DNA of 52,166 nucleotides from the NCBI GenBank assembly GCA_009838975.1, contig VXQO01000135.1, forward strand, positions 1-52,166, given 5' to 3'. This document shows positions 45,155 through 52,166 of the stretch, in pieces. The DNA is from Gemmatimonadota bacterium. GTDB taxonomy: Bacteria; Gemmatimonadota; Gemmatimonadetes; Longimicrobiales; Gaopeijiaceae. Under the pieces are notes generated by a model, which saw nothing but the letters and a program-made list of their open reading frames with translations, was not told the DNA's origin and did no database searches. Position numbers and translations under genes: made by a program. How positions within the stretch are numbered: the stretch's first letter is position 1; each line of letters starts with the position of its first letter.

Positions 45155-45344
45155 CGACGCGCGGCTCGGGATCGATCAGGGAGCGCGCCGGCGCGTGCCA
45201 TGATCCTGTCGAAGAATCCCCGGCGCGAGCGGATCGTCCGCGCTGCCTCATCCAGCGAACGCAGGTTGCGAGTTCGGGGAACTGGCTAGCCGCATCGGCC
45301 GCAAAGGGTTGTTTTACTCAGTAACATGAGTAAAATTCCTCATT
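45155..45344. promoter_or_regulatory. Intergenic region with an inverted repeat before the ATPase
   Basis: Gene-free 190 bases. At 45312-45335 there is a perfect inverted repeat, TTTTACTC and GAGTAAAA around eight bases, ending nine bases before the ATPase ATG at 45345. It is much more AT-rich than its surroundings. It is probably an operator or a 5' stem regulating the ATPase gene; such repeats close to AAA/DUF4143 genes are familiar to me but not verified here. Confidence 0.45.
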
Positions 45345-46553
45345 ATGTTGAGCAAATCGTCATATGTGCGTTCCCAAGCGTCGGATCTGGGTCAGCGGCT
45401 GGCCGAGCCCCGCCGTTTCATTCAGATCGTCACCGGGGCCAGACAGGTGGGCAAGACCACGCTGGTCAACCAGGTCGCGGAGCAGGCGGGTTTGCCCTAT
45501 CGCTACGGGAGTGCGGACGAGCCCACCCTGCGAGGCCCCGGGTGGATCGCCCAGCAATGGGACATCGCGCGGCTGGAAGCGGATCGCGCCGGTGCCGGGG
45601 GCGCCCTCCTGATCCTCGACGAAGTCCAGAAAGCCTCCGGGTGGGCAGAGTCGGTCAAGCGCCTCTGGGACGAAGACACGCTCGCCGGGCGCAGGCTGAA
45701 GGTCGTGCTCTCCGGATCCGCACAACTCCTGATCGGGCGGGGACTGACGGAGAGCCTGGCCGGACGGTTCGAAATCGTGCATCTGCCGCATTGGAGCTAC
45801 CGGGAGATGCGCACCGCATTTGACTGGTCTCTGGAGCAGCACCTGTTCTACGGAGCCTACCCCGGGGCGGCGCCGCTGGTGGGCCAGCCCGCGCGTTGGT
45901 CCCGCTACATTCGCGACTCGCTGATCGAGACCACCGTCTCACGCGACATCCTGCTCCTCTCCCGCGTGGACAAGCCGGTTCTGCTGCGGCGGCTCTTCGA
46001 ACTGGGGTGCGACTACTCGGGCCAGATCCTGTCCTACACGAAGATGCTCGGCCAGCTGCAGGAAGCCGGCAACACCACGACGCTGGCACACTACCTCGAC
46101 CTGTTCTCCGCCGCGGGAATGGTGACGGGACTGCAGAAGTACTCGGGAGGCGGGGTGAGGAGGCGTGGATCGAGCCCGAAGCTCCAGGTGTTCAACACGG
46201 CTCTGATGGCTGCCCTGTCCGGCCTGACCCTGGATCAGGCGCTCGAGGATCGGGCGTTCTGGGGGCGACTTGTCGAATCGGCAGTGGGGGCACACCTCGT
46301 CAACGCCGCTGCCGCCGGTGTGTGCGAGGTCTTCTACTGGCGGGGCCGCAGCCGCGAGGTGGACTTCGTCGTGCGTGCGGGACGTCACCTCACCGCCATG
46401 GAAGTCAAGAGCGGACGGGCGCGCTCCACGCTGCCCGGGATGGTTGCCTTCACGAGGATGTTCAACCCCGATCGTACACTGCTGGTGGGAGACGACGGAG
46501 TGTCCCTGGACGACTTCCTGTCCGTGCCGGTGGAGTACTGGGTGGGGCCCTGA
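45345..46553 (+). CDS. AAA-family ATPase with C-terminal DUF4143 domain
   Basis: A 402-residue P-loop protein. Walker A GARQVGKTT is at about 31-39 and Walker B LLILDEVQK at about 88-96; the sensor region is VVLSGSAQLL. The DUF4143 part ends with FYWRGRSREVDFVV and MEVKSG, a pattern like the catalytic Asp...Glu-x-Lys of PD-(D/E)xK nucleases. The family is often mobile and its function is not settled (defence- or toxin-related roles have been suggested). No RHH or toxin partner is linked except the lone antitoxin upstream. Its last 92 bases overlap the end of the convergent CocE gene. Confidence 0.88.
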   Translation: MLSKSSYVRSQASDLGQRLAEPRRFIQIVTGARQVGKTTLVNQVAEQAGLPYRYGSADEPTLRGPGWIAQQWDIARLEADRAGAGGALLILDEVQKASGWAESVKRLWDEDTLAGRRLKVVLSGSAQLLIGRGLTESLAGRFEIVHLPHWSYREMRTAFDWSLEQHLFYGAYPGAAPLVGQPARWSRYIRDSLIETTVSRDILLLSRVDKPVLLRRLFELGCDYSGQILSYTKMLGQLQEAGNTTTLAHYLDLFSAAGMVTGLQKYSGGGVRRRGSSPKLQVFNTALMAALSGLTLDQALEDRAFWGRLVESAVGAHLVNAAAAGVCEVFYWRGRSREVDFVVRAGRHLTAMEVKSGRARSTLPGMVAFTRMFNPDRTLLVGDDGVSLDDFLSVPVEYWVGP

Positions 46554-48450
46554 CCCGTCTCCGCGACTCGGATGTCGGTGCCTGAGGATCCACCCCATCC
46601 ACCACCACCGGCAACACCACACGCGACGCCCGCTCTCCATTGTGAAACACCGTCTGCTCCGCCACCCGCCACTCCGTCTCCCAGGCCGGATCCCCGTCCG
46701 TGTTCAGGTGCCGGAATAGCGGAAACGCCGCACTCGTGATCTGCACCCGAATCCGGTGGCCGGGCAGGAAAGCCTGGCTGGTGGGGGGCAGATCGAACTC
46801 CAGCCTCCAGATCCGGTGGCCCTCCGCCGTCGCGCCGACCGGCTCGATCCCGCGCGTTCCAAACGCGTTGGCATACGAGTACCAGACCGGGTACGCGCTC
46901 CCGTCCGGGTGCACGTCCACCAGCCGCACGATGAACTCGGTCCCGGGCGCCGAGGACGCCACGTACAGCGTCGCCGACACCGGGCCGGTGATCTCGACCT
47001 CCTGCTCGAGTGGCCCGGTCGTGTAGGTCAGCACATCGTCCCGCGCTTCGAGCCACCCGACGTCGACCGGCCCATCCCCCGCAATCTCCGCATTCTCCCC
47101 GCCGGTGATCGCCGGCGTCGGATCGCCCGGATCGTAGACATACCGGTCCGGCGGCTCGTCCCCGGGCGGCTCGCGGGCGAGCACCCCATCGCCCCGAATC
47201 GAGTTCGCGCTCCCGCCAGAATGCAGGTAGAACGCCGTGAACTCCGTCCCAGGCAGCGGCCACCCCCACGCCTCACGCCACTCGTTTCGCCCCATCAGGA
47301 ACAACCTCAGCGGAGCCTCGCGATCCACCCCGTTGTCCACACCCTTCAGCCAGCGGTCGAACCAGCGCAGGTGGACGGCCTGCAGATCCAGGACCGACGC
47401 CTCGCCGAAGTCCAGCGCGCCGATCGTCGACGACGCCGAATACGCATGCGGCCATGGCCCGATCAGCAGGTGCTGCTGCGCCCGGGCCAGCTCGCTGTCG
47501 CTGTGCCGCACGACCTGCTCGCGGTTATGGAACGCGTGGTCGGTCGAGGCGTCGAACCAGCCCGTCCGCTGCAGGATCGGCACATCGACCGCGCGGTAGA
47601 GCACACGATGGTCGGGCCAGTCGGCGATCGGCTCCGTCCACTGGTTCCGCGCCGCCGACTCCAGGTACTCCTCCCACAGCCCGATCTCGTTGCGGATCAG
47701 CTTCTCCCAGATCGGAATCTCCCGCCCCATCCGCGCCGGCAACTCGGCCAGCGGCAGATGCCGAAACAGCTCGGTCCAGTCGTAAGCGCTCCCGTTCTGG
47801 TTGACCCGTCCGTCCGTCGTGACCAGCCACGAGAGCTCCGACGGCGCGCTGTTGCCCCGTCCGTAGACGGCCAGCCGCCGCCAGGCCTCGGGCGTCCGTC
47901 CCAGGGTGACCGGCGTGACCTCGGGGATCAGCGCCTTCAAATGCGGATTGCCCGCCGGCGCGACCATCATCTGCACCAGACCGCCGTACGAAGCCCCGAC
48001 CATCCCGACGTCGCCGCTCGACCACGCCTGCGTCCCGAGCCAGGTGATCGTGTCGTCGGTGTCGTCCCGCTCGCTCCGCCGCCCGTACCACTCCCCCTCG
48101 GAATCGTACTTGCCGCGCGCGTCCTGCACCGCGAACACGTATCCCCGCGTCGCGTAGAACCGCCCCTGCTCGGCGAACCGCGGCGTCTCGCTGCCGTACG
48201 GCGTGCGCACCAGCACGACCGGGAACCGCCCTTCCGCGTCGGGCAGGTAGAGGTCGGTCGCGAGGCGCACCCCGTCGCGCATGACGACGGGCACGTTCAT
48301 GGCCCACCTGACGTCGTATGAGGGGGAAGAGGGCGACGCGGTCTCTTCCGGCGCGGTTGCCGCCCCCGACTGGGACGAAATCGGCCCGGGCAGGAGGAGA
48401 GAGCCGCCGAGCAGCGCGGCCCCGAAGATCGCGCGGATCGCCCGCCTCAC
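46462..48450 (-). CDS. CocE/NonD-type X-Pro dipeptidyl-peptidase-like hydrolase, exported
   Basis: A 662-residue serine hydrolase. The signal peptide is FGAALLGGSLLLPGPISSQ. The alpha/beta-hydrolase core has RTPYGSETPRFAEQGRFYA and the nucleophile GASYGG with Ser154. The C-terminal beta domain (from about residue 400, with EFIVRLVDVHPDGSA and LPPTSQAFLPGHRIRVQIT) is the galactose-binding-like jelly roll of the family. Related proteins end soon after a strand like RASRVVLPVV. Here about 45 more basic, Pro-rich residues follow, and the last 30 lie antisense to the ATPase. Start is ATGA-coupled to the dipeptidase upstream. It probably cleaves X-Pro peptides or esters. Confidence 0.9.
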   Translation of the reverse strand: MRRAIRAIFGAALLGGSLLLPGPISSQSGAATAPEETASPSSPSYDVRWAMNVPVVMRDGVRLATDLYLPDAEGRFPVVLVRTPYGSETPRFAEQGRFYATRGYVFAVQDARGKYDSEGEWYGRRSERDDTDDTITWLGTQAWSSGDVGMVGASYGGLVQMMVAPAGNPHLKALIPEVTPVTLGRTPEAWRRLAVYGRGNSAPSELSWLVTTDGRVNQNGSAYDWTELFRHLPLAELPARMGREIPIWEKLIRNEIGLWEEYLESAARNQWTEPIADWPDHRVLYRAVDVPILQRTGWFDASTDHAFHNREQVVRHSDSELARAQQHLLIGPWPHAYSASSTIGALDFGEASVLDLQAVHLRWFDRWLKGVDNGVDREAPLRLFLMGRNEWREAWGWPLPGTEFTAFYLHSGGSANSIRGDGVLAREPPGDEPPDRYVYDPGDPTPAITGGENAEIAGDGPVDVGWLEARDDVLTYTTGPLEQEVEITGPVSATLYVASSAPGTEFIVRLVDVHPDGSAYPVWYSYANAFGTRGIEPVGATAEGHRIWRLEFDLPPTSQAFLPGHRIRVQITSAAFPLFRHLNTDGDPAWETEWRVAEQTVFHNGERASRVVLPVVVDGVDPQAPTSESRRRVRAPPSTPPARTGSRPGTLRRLPPAVYDRG

Positions 48451-49649
48451 CCCGCGCCGTGCCCCCAGACACGGCGCAGCACGCGCACCATGTTGCCCCC
48501 GAGGACTCTCGCCCGGTCACCCACGCCATATCCACGCGAGATGAGACCTTCACGCAGCCGCGAGAGGTCCTCGAACCCTGAAAACCCCTCTGGAAAACGG
48601 TAGGGAGGAACGGAAACCGGGTCCGAGGGAAACCGCTTCCGGGGCAGATCGGTGAAGTCCAGACCGAGCGCCGCATGGTCCATCCCGGCCGTATCCACGA
48701 TGTGATCCAGGTGGTTCAGCACGTCGTCCAGCGTCGGCCGGGCGTCGGCGGAGAGGCACGCCGGGAACGCGCTCACGCCGACCACGCCGCCCAGCTCGGC
48801 GCAGGCGCGCAGATGCTCGTCGCTCAGGTTCATCGGGTGATCGTGAACCGCCCGGGCGTTGGAATGGCTGAAGATGACCGGGTGCTCGCTCGTCGCCATC
48901 GCTTCGAGGCTGGAGCGGGGACCCATCCCGGACAGGTCGATGACGATGCGCTCGCGGTTCATGGCGCGGATGGCCAGCCAGCCCGTGGCGGTCAGGCCCT
49001 GGTCGGAACGCTCGAATGCCCCGTCTCCGTACGGCATCTTCCAGAGGTGGGTCGGCGCCATGATGCCGGCGCCCGACGCGCGGTAGGCGGCGAAGAGCGC
49101 GAGATCGGCCTCGACCATCTTGGCACCCTGGAACCAGGGGATCAGGCCCACCCGGTCCGTCGCCACCGCCGCAGCCAGCCCGTCGAGATCGAGCACCGCG
49201 ACCACTTCGTCGTTGAGCGCGCGGACCGCCTCGTGGAACCGCCGCAGGTTCTCGGACACCGCGGGCTCGTGCTCACCGACCACGACCGGCACCATGAAGG
49301 CGTTGACGCCCGCCGCGTTCGCCGCCCGCACCTGCGTGCGGACGTGCGCCAGCTCGTGGTCCCACGACGCCACGCGGGCCGGGATCCCCGCCCTCCGCTC
49401 GGCCGCCAGCCGCATGCGCTCGGCCTGGAGTCCGCGGATCGGCGAGGCGATGGGCACGGGGCCAACCACGACGGCCTGGTCGAGGATCTGCGCAAGCCGA
49501 TCCTGCTCGCCTGGGGCGGCGACCGGTCCTCGGCCCGCGTCACGGCCGTTGTCACCGTCGCCCCCTGAGCACCCGAGCGCCCCGAGTGCCAGCGAAGCCG
49601 TCGCGGCACCCGCCACGAAGTCCCGACGGGCGATCTTGCGGCTGCTCAT
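48447..49649 (-). CDS. M19-type membrane dipeptidase, Tat lipoprotein
   Basis: A 400-residue exported dipeptidase-like protein. The N-terminus SRKIARRDFVAGAATASLAL has a twin-arginine motif (Arg8-Arg9) followed by a lipobox with Cys27 (ALGALGC). The TIM-barrel body shows MIAPTHLWKMPYGDG-like segments, the conserved SHSNARAVHDHPMNLSDEHL and MDHAALGLDFTDL, which carries the late metal/substrate residues. M19 enzymes split dipeptides with zinc. ATG 49649 overlaps the stop of the neighbouring dipeptidase (ATGA), and its stop overlaps the start of the CocE gene the same way. Confidence 0.88.
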   Translation of the reverse strand: MSSRKIARRDFVAGAATASLALGALGCSGGDGDNGRDAGRGPVAAPGEQDRLAQILDQAVVVGPVPIASPIRGLQAERMRLAAERRAGIPARVASWDHELAHVRTQVRAANAAGVNAFMVPVVVGEHEPAVSENLRRFHEAVRALNDEVVAVLDLDGLAAAVATDRVGLIPWFQGAKMVEADLALFAAYRASGAGIMAPTHLWKMPYGDGAFERSDQGLTATGWLAIRAMNRERIVIDLSGMGPRSSLEAMATSEHPVIFSHSNARAVHDHPMNLSDEHLRACAELGGVVGVSAFPACLSADARPTLDDVLNHLDHIVDTAGMDHAALGLDFTDLPRKRFPSDPVSVPPYRFPEGFSGFEDLSRLREGLISRGYGVGDRARVLGGNMVRVLRRVWGHGAG

Positions 49650-50632
49650 TCTCCCCACACCTCCTCCCACACCCGCAGCCAGTTGGCGCCCATGATCTTC
49701 TCGACGTCGTCGGGGGAGTAGCCGCGTTCCATCAGCCCCGCCGTGATCAGCGGAACCCCCGTGAAGTCGTCCAGGCCTTCGACGTAGATCCAGTCCTCGT
49801 AACGCTGCGGATAGGCCTCGGGCGGCAGTGTGACGGGGTTCACGGGACCCCTGTCGTTGCGGCCGATGATCTGGTCCAGCCCCAACCCGACGTGCTCGAC
49901 GCCAACGACGTCGATCATGTGATCGAACTGGCGCAGGAAGTCCTCGAGCGTCGCCTGCCCCTCGGCCACCACGAAGAAATTGAACGCGGCAATCCCGATC
50001 ACGCCGCCCGTGTCCGCGATTGCCCTCATCAGTCCGTCGGTCATGGCGCGAGGGTTGTCGCGCAGGGCGAGGGGGTTCGTGTGACTGCAGACGACCGGCC
50101 CCTCGGCGACCTGCAGCACGTCGTAAGAGGTGGCCTCGCTGCAGTGGCCGCCGATGTCCACCACGATCCGCAGATCCTGCAGCGCCTCGACGACCTGAAT
50201 GCCGTAGTGGCTCAGCGGGCCGGGGTTGGGGTCGACGCAGCCGGAGCCGATGTAGTTCCCGACGTTGTAGACAATCCCCGAACTGCGCAGCCCGATCCGG
50301 TGATATCCCGCCAGCTGCGACAGGTCCTCGTCCAGGTCGACCCACTGCCAGCAGTAGCCCACCGCGACCTTCCCCGCCGCGCGGGCCGCGTGGATGCCGG
50401 CGACCGTGGTGACGGGGGTGAGGTCGTCCGCGTGGTCGAGCATGAACTGGTGAAAAGGCGACGACAGCGAGAGATCCGGCAGCGTGGACATGTTCATGTG
50501 CACGCCACCCGCCTTGAGGGTGCGGACGACTTCCTCGTTGAGCAGCGACGCGTCCAGGCCATTCACGACGATCATGTCGTCCTGAAGTGCTCGCGCTTCG
50601 GCGAGGAGGGCGGGGTCGAAAGGGTGGCTCAT
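49646..50632 (-). CDS. M19-type dipeptidase-like protein lacking the HxD motif
   Basis: A 328-residue protein without a signal peptide. ATG 50632 was chosen; a TTG at 50641 would add three residues. The later family motifs are present (SHTNPLALRDNPRAM, VEHVGLGLDQIIG, EKIMGANWLRVW). The N-terminal metal motif HxD of M19 enzymes is VNGLDASLL here, with no His, and the following Glu-containing loop is also unusual (GYCWQWVDLDEDL). It may therefore bind one metal or have changed activity. It is first in the peptide-hydrolase operon with the genes at 48447 and 46462. Confidence 0.82.
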   Translation of the reverse strand: MSHPFDPALLAEARALQDDMIVVNGLDASLLNEEVVRTLKAGGVHMNMSTLPDLSLSSPFHQFMLDHADDLTPVTTVAGIHAARAAGKVAVGYCWQWVDLDEDLSQLAGYHRIGLRSSGIVYNVGNYIGSGCVDPNPGPLSHYGIQVVEALQDLRIVVDIGGHCSEATSYDVLQVAEGPVVCSHTNPLALRDNPRAMTDGLMRAIADTGGVIGIAAFNFFVVAEGQATLEDFLRQFDHMIDVVGVEHVGLGLDQIIGRNDRGPVNPVTLPPEAYPQRYEDWIYVEGLDDFTGVPLITAGLMERGYSPDDVEKIMGANWLRVWEEVWGE

Positions 50633-50679
50633 GCTAGACAACCTAACGTGCCCCGGAGAGTCAGGGGGAGGTGATGCAC

Positions 50680-50718
50680 TGTCAAGCCGGATTTACAAAA
50701 TGTAAATCAGACATGACA
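50680..50718 (+). repeat. 39-bp AT-rich palindromic element, copy C
   Basis: It starts TGTCAAGCC and ends GACATGACA, with the inner palindrome TTTACA-AAA-TGTAAA and the segment ATGTAAATCAGACAT nearly identical to copy B. It lies 29 bases beyond the stop of the propeller at 50748 and about 47 bases before the dipeptidase start at 50632. Overall it matches copy B at 30 of 39 positions in plus orientation. Confidence 0.75.
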
Positions 50719-50747
50719 ATTCCATCGCCTATCGCCTGGCGTGCGCC

Positions 50748-51998
50748 CTATTGCTCGGGTTCCAGCGCAACTAGCCTGACCACGCGCACGGTGGGCACCT
50801 CCATCTCGTCGAGCTCGATGTAGGCGAGAAGCCCGTCGGGGCCGAAGGCGTCCGGCGTCCGCAGCCCATCCGGCGACAGAGTGCCGATGTAGTCGCCAGC
50901 GGGCGTCACGATGTCGGTCGGGCCGTCGTTTGACCCCGTGGGACCCCGCCGCTCAACCCAGATCCGATCCTCCCAGTCCACCTTCAAGCCATAGAGCACC
51001 GGCACCTCGTCGGCGAAGGTGAGCCCCTCCACGCCTTCGCTCTCTATCTGCACGCTGACTCCGGCCGAGCTCTCAACCCCCGACTCGCGTTCACGGTAGC
51101 GCTGGCGTTCCGCCTCCATGATCGCATCGTCGACCGGAAGCGGCGCAATGGGCCGCGTGATGGTTCCGGTCACGGTCCCGTCGAGTCCGATGAGCTTGAC
51201 GCGGTAGCCGATCGAGTCGATCAGGGCGAGGCGGCTGTCGGTCAGAAGGTCAAACCGGAGGAGTGGCTCGAAGGCTCGGCCCGCCGCTCGGTACATGCGC
51301 ACTGCACCCGACGCTGACGACTCGAACGTGCTTTCGTCTTCGCCCTCCGCGGGCAGCTCCCAAGCCGTGTACAGGACTTCCGGCTCGGCACCGTCCAGCG
51401 GGAAGACATGGATGGGGCGGCCTTCCTCGTGAGGTTCGTCCTGGGCTCCCAAGAGCTGGAACGCGGATGTAACCAGGCGGCCGTCGGGAAGCGCCATCGA
51501 GGCGAAGATCAGTCCCGTCGTCATCGGATCCAGGGTGACGCGCCGCACGAACTCGCCGTCGGGGTGGAGAAGATCGATCGTCGTGAATCCCAGCACGGTG
51601 TAGGAGCCGTCGCGCCCGACGATAACCGACAGGACGTTGTTGAACTCGCCGGGACCCTCTCCCTGTCCGCCGACCGTGCGGACAAGCGACCCGTCCGACC
51701 CGACCACCACAATGTGATCGGCCTGGCTGTCGAAGATGTGCAGGTTGGCCTGGGCGTCGAAGTGTACCGAGCGCACGTTACCGAAAGCTTCCCAGTCGGT
51801 GGCCGTTGGCGATCCTACAGTGAAGACCTCCTCGGTCACGGCGTTCACGATCACGTCCGGGCCGTCCAGGGTTCCGGCGGTCCCATCGGCCGCTCCGCCC
51901 CCGGTTTCACCGCAGGCCGGCAGGAGCGCTGTGAGAAGGAGCGGCGGAAGGAATCGTGGTCGCGTCGTTGTCTTGGCAGTTCTGGTCAGCTTCGGCAT
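50748..51998 (-). CDS. 6-bladed beta-propeller lipoprotein
   Basis: A 416-residue exported protein. ATG 51998 has GGACGGAACGGA upstream and gives the signal FLPPLLLTALLPAC with lipobox Cys29. The signature is GGQGEGPGEFNNVLSVI, preceded by FDAQANLHIFDSQADHIVVV. Later blades include YTVLGFTTIDLLHPDGEFV and RIWVERRGPTGSND. It belongs to the same broad family as the genes at 37656, 38891 and 43434 but is more distant. It may be the regulator-free leader of the peptidase operon, separated from it by 115 bases containing element C. Confidence 0.85.
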   Translation of the reverse strand: MPKLTRTAKTTTRPRFLPPLLLTALLPACGETGGGAADGTAGTLDGPDVIVNAVTEEVFTVGSPTATDWEAFGNVRSVHFDAQANLHIFDSQADHIVVVGSDGSLVRTVGGQGEGPGEFNNVLSVIVGRDGSYTVLGFTTIDLLHPDGEFVRRVTLDPMTTGLIFASMALPDGRLVTSAFQLLGAQDEPHEEGRPIHVFPLDGAEPEVLYTAWELPAEGEDESTFESSASGAVRMYRAAGRAFEPLLRFDLLTDSRLALIDSIGYRVKLIGLDGTVTGTITRPIAPLPVDDAIMEAERQRYRERESGVESSAGVSVQIESEGVEGLTFADEVPVLYGLKVDWEDRIWVERRGPTGSNDGPTDIVTPAGDYIGTLSPDGLRTPDAFGPDGLLAYIELDEMEVPTVRVVRLVALEPEQ

Positions 51999-52166
51999 TC
52001 CGTTCCGTCCCTCCCGACATGGGGCTTGCATGAGTCAATTGGCGGCGAAGGCATGCGCAGGGCCTTGGTGTAGCCCCCACTCCGTCTCATACGCCGGGCC
52101 CCCGAGGCCGTTTACACCGTGAACCAGCGGACGCAAGCGCCCCCGCTACAGCCCCACCACCCGCCC
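51999..52166. other. Intergenic end of the window, no gene seen
   Basis: 168 bases upstream of the propeller gene, probably holding its promoter. Read on the minus strand there is a short open stretch of about 35 codons (RPLVHGVNGLGGPAYETEWG and more) flanked by stops; nothing supports it as a gene. No tRNA structure was found. Confidence 0.4.

Noticed and set aside
45155-45344. Toxin (PIN/VapC) or its remnant after the antitoxin
   Set aside because: Plus-strand frames give no hydrophobic-Asp start motif or conserved acidic residues, and a brief look at the minus strand showed none either.
51999-52166. tRNA or short gene at the window end
   Set aside because: A GGGGCTGTAGC string on the minus strand resembles a tRNA start, but no cloverleaf or T-loop follows; the short frame is flanked by stops.

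Overview
The window is about 52 kb of uniformly GC-rich, gene-dense DNA without rRNA, tRNA, a complete insertion sequence, prophage or CRISPR array. The gene content suggests a heterotrophic Gemmatimonadota-like bacterium. It has many exported lipoproteins, sortilin/VPS10-type BNR proteins, several 6-bladed beta-propeller proteins with a GEGPGEF signature, exported amidohydrolases, M19-type dipeptidases, a CocE/NonD hydrolase and a DUF2723 membrane protein. This assignment is an inference from content only; no phylogenetic marker is present.

Layout. 1-7.3 kb: a 5'-truncated gamma-glutamyltransferase, a small unknown exported protein, a lipoprotein, a lone ABC exporter half of the 'degenerate' type, and the wreck of a GAF-PAS-histidine kinase-receiver protein ending in an AT-rich palindromic patch. 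7.25-11.85 kb (minus): VPS10/BNR protein - CcdA - redoxin operon. 11.9-16.4 kb (minus): a tightly overlapping housekeeping operon VTT membrane protein - coaE - nrnA-like DHH phosphoesterase - unknown - Fur - agmatinase. 16.6-20.9 kb (plus): DUF255 thioredoxin-fold protein and a fused E1 alpha/beta 2-oxoacid dehydrogenase. 20.9-29.2 kb (minus): two tandem paralogous glycine-rich exported proteins, MoeB with rhodanese, an outer-membrane barrel-like protein, and a two-gene unit of a coiled-coil glycine-tailed protein and a DUF6384-like membrane protein, preceded by DUF418. 29.4-36.8 kb: exported amidohydrolase, flavin-binding protein, lipoprotein MTA/SAH-deaminase-like protein coupled to a BlaI regulator, DUF2723 protein, alpha/beta hydrolase. 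36.8-44.7 kb: a second barrel protein, two tandem propellers, a second VPS10/BNR protein and a third propeller. 44.8-46.6 kb: an orphan VapB-like antitoxin and an AAA/DUF4143 ATPase that overlaps the end of the next gene. 46.5-52 kb (minus): propeller lipoprotein, then an ATGA-coupled operon of two M19-type dipeptidases and a CocE/NonD hydrolase, which looks like a peptide-scavenging unit.

The most unusual signal is a family of three AT-rich 39-bp imperfect palindromes (7214-7252, 43348-43386, 50680-50718). They share 28-30 of 39 positions, and two of them abut the stop codon of the preceding gene exactly. Other points of note are the kinase pseudogene with stop, frameshift and His-to-Asn changes, the DUF6384/coiled-coil pair, a hairpin that masks the Shine-Dalgarno of a barrel gene, and a propeller gene whose signal sequence is out of frame.
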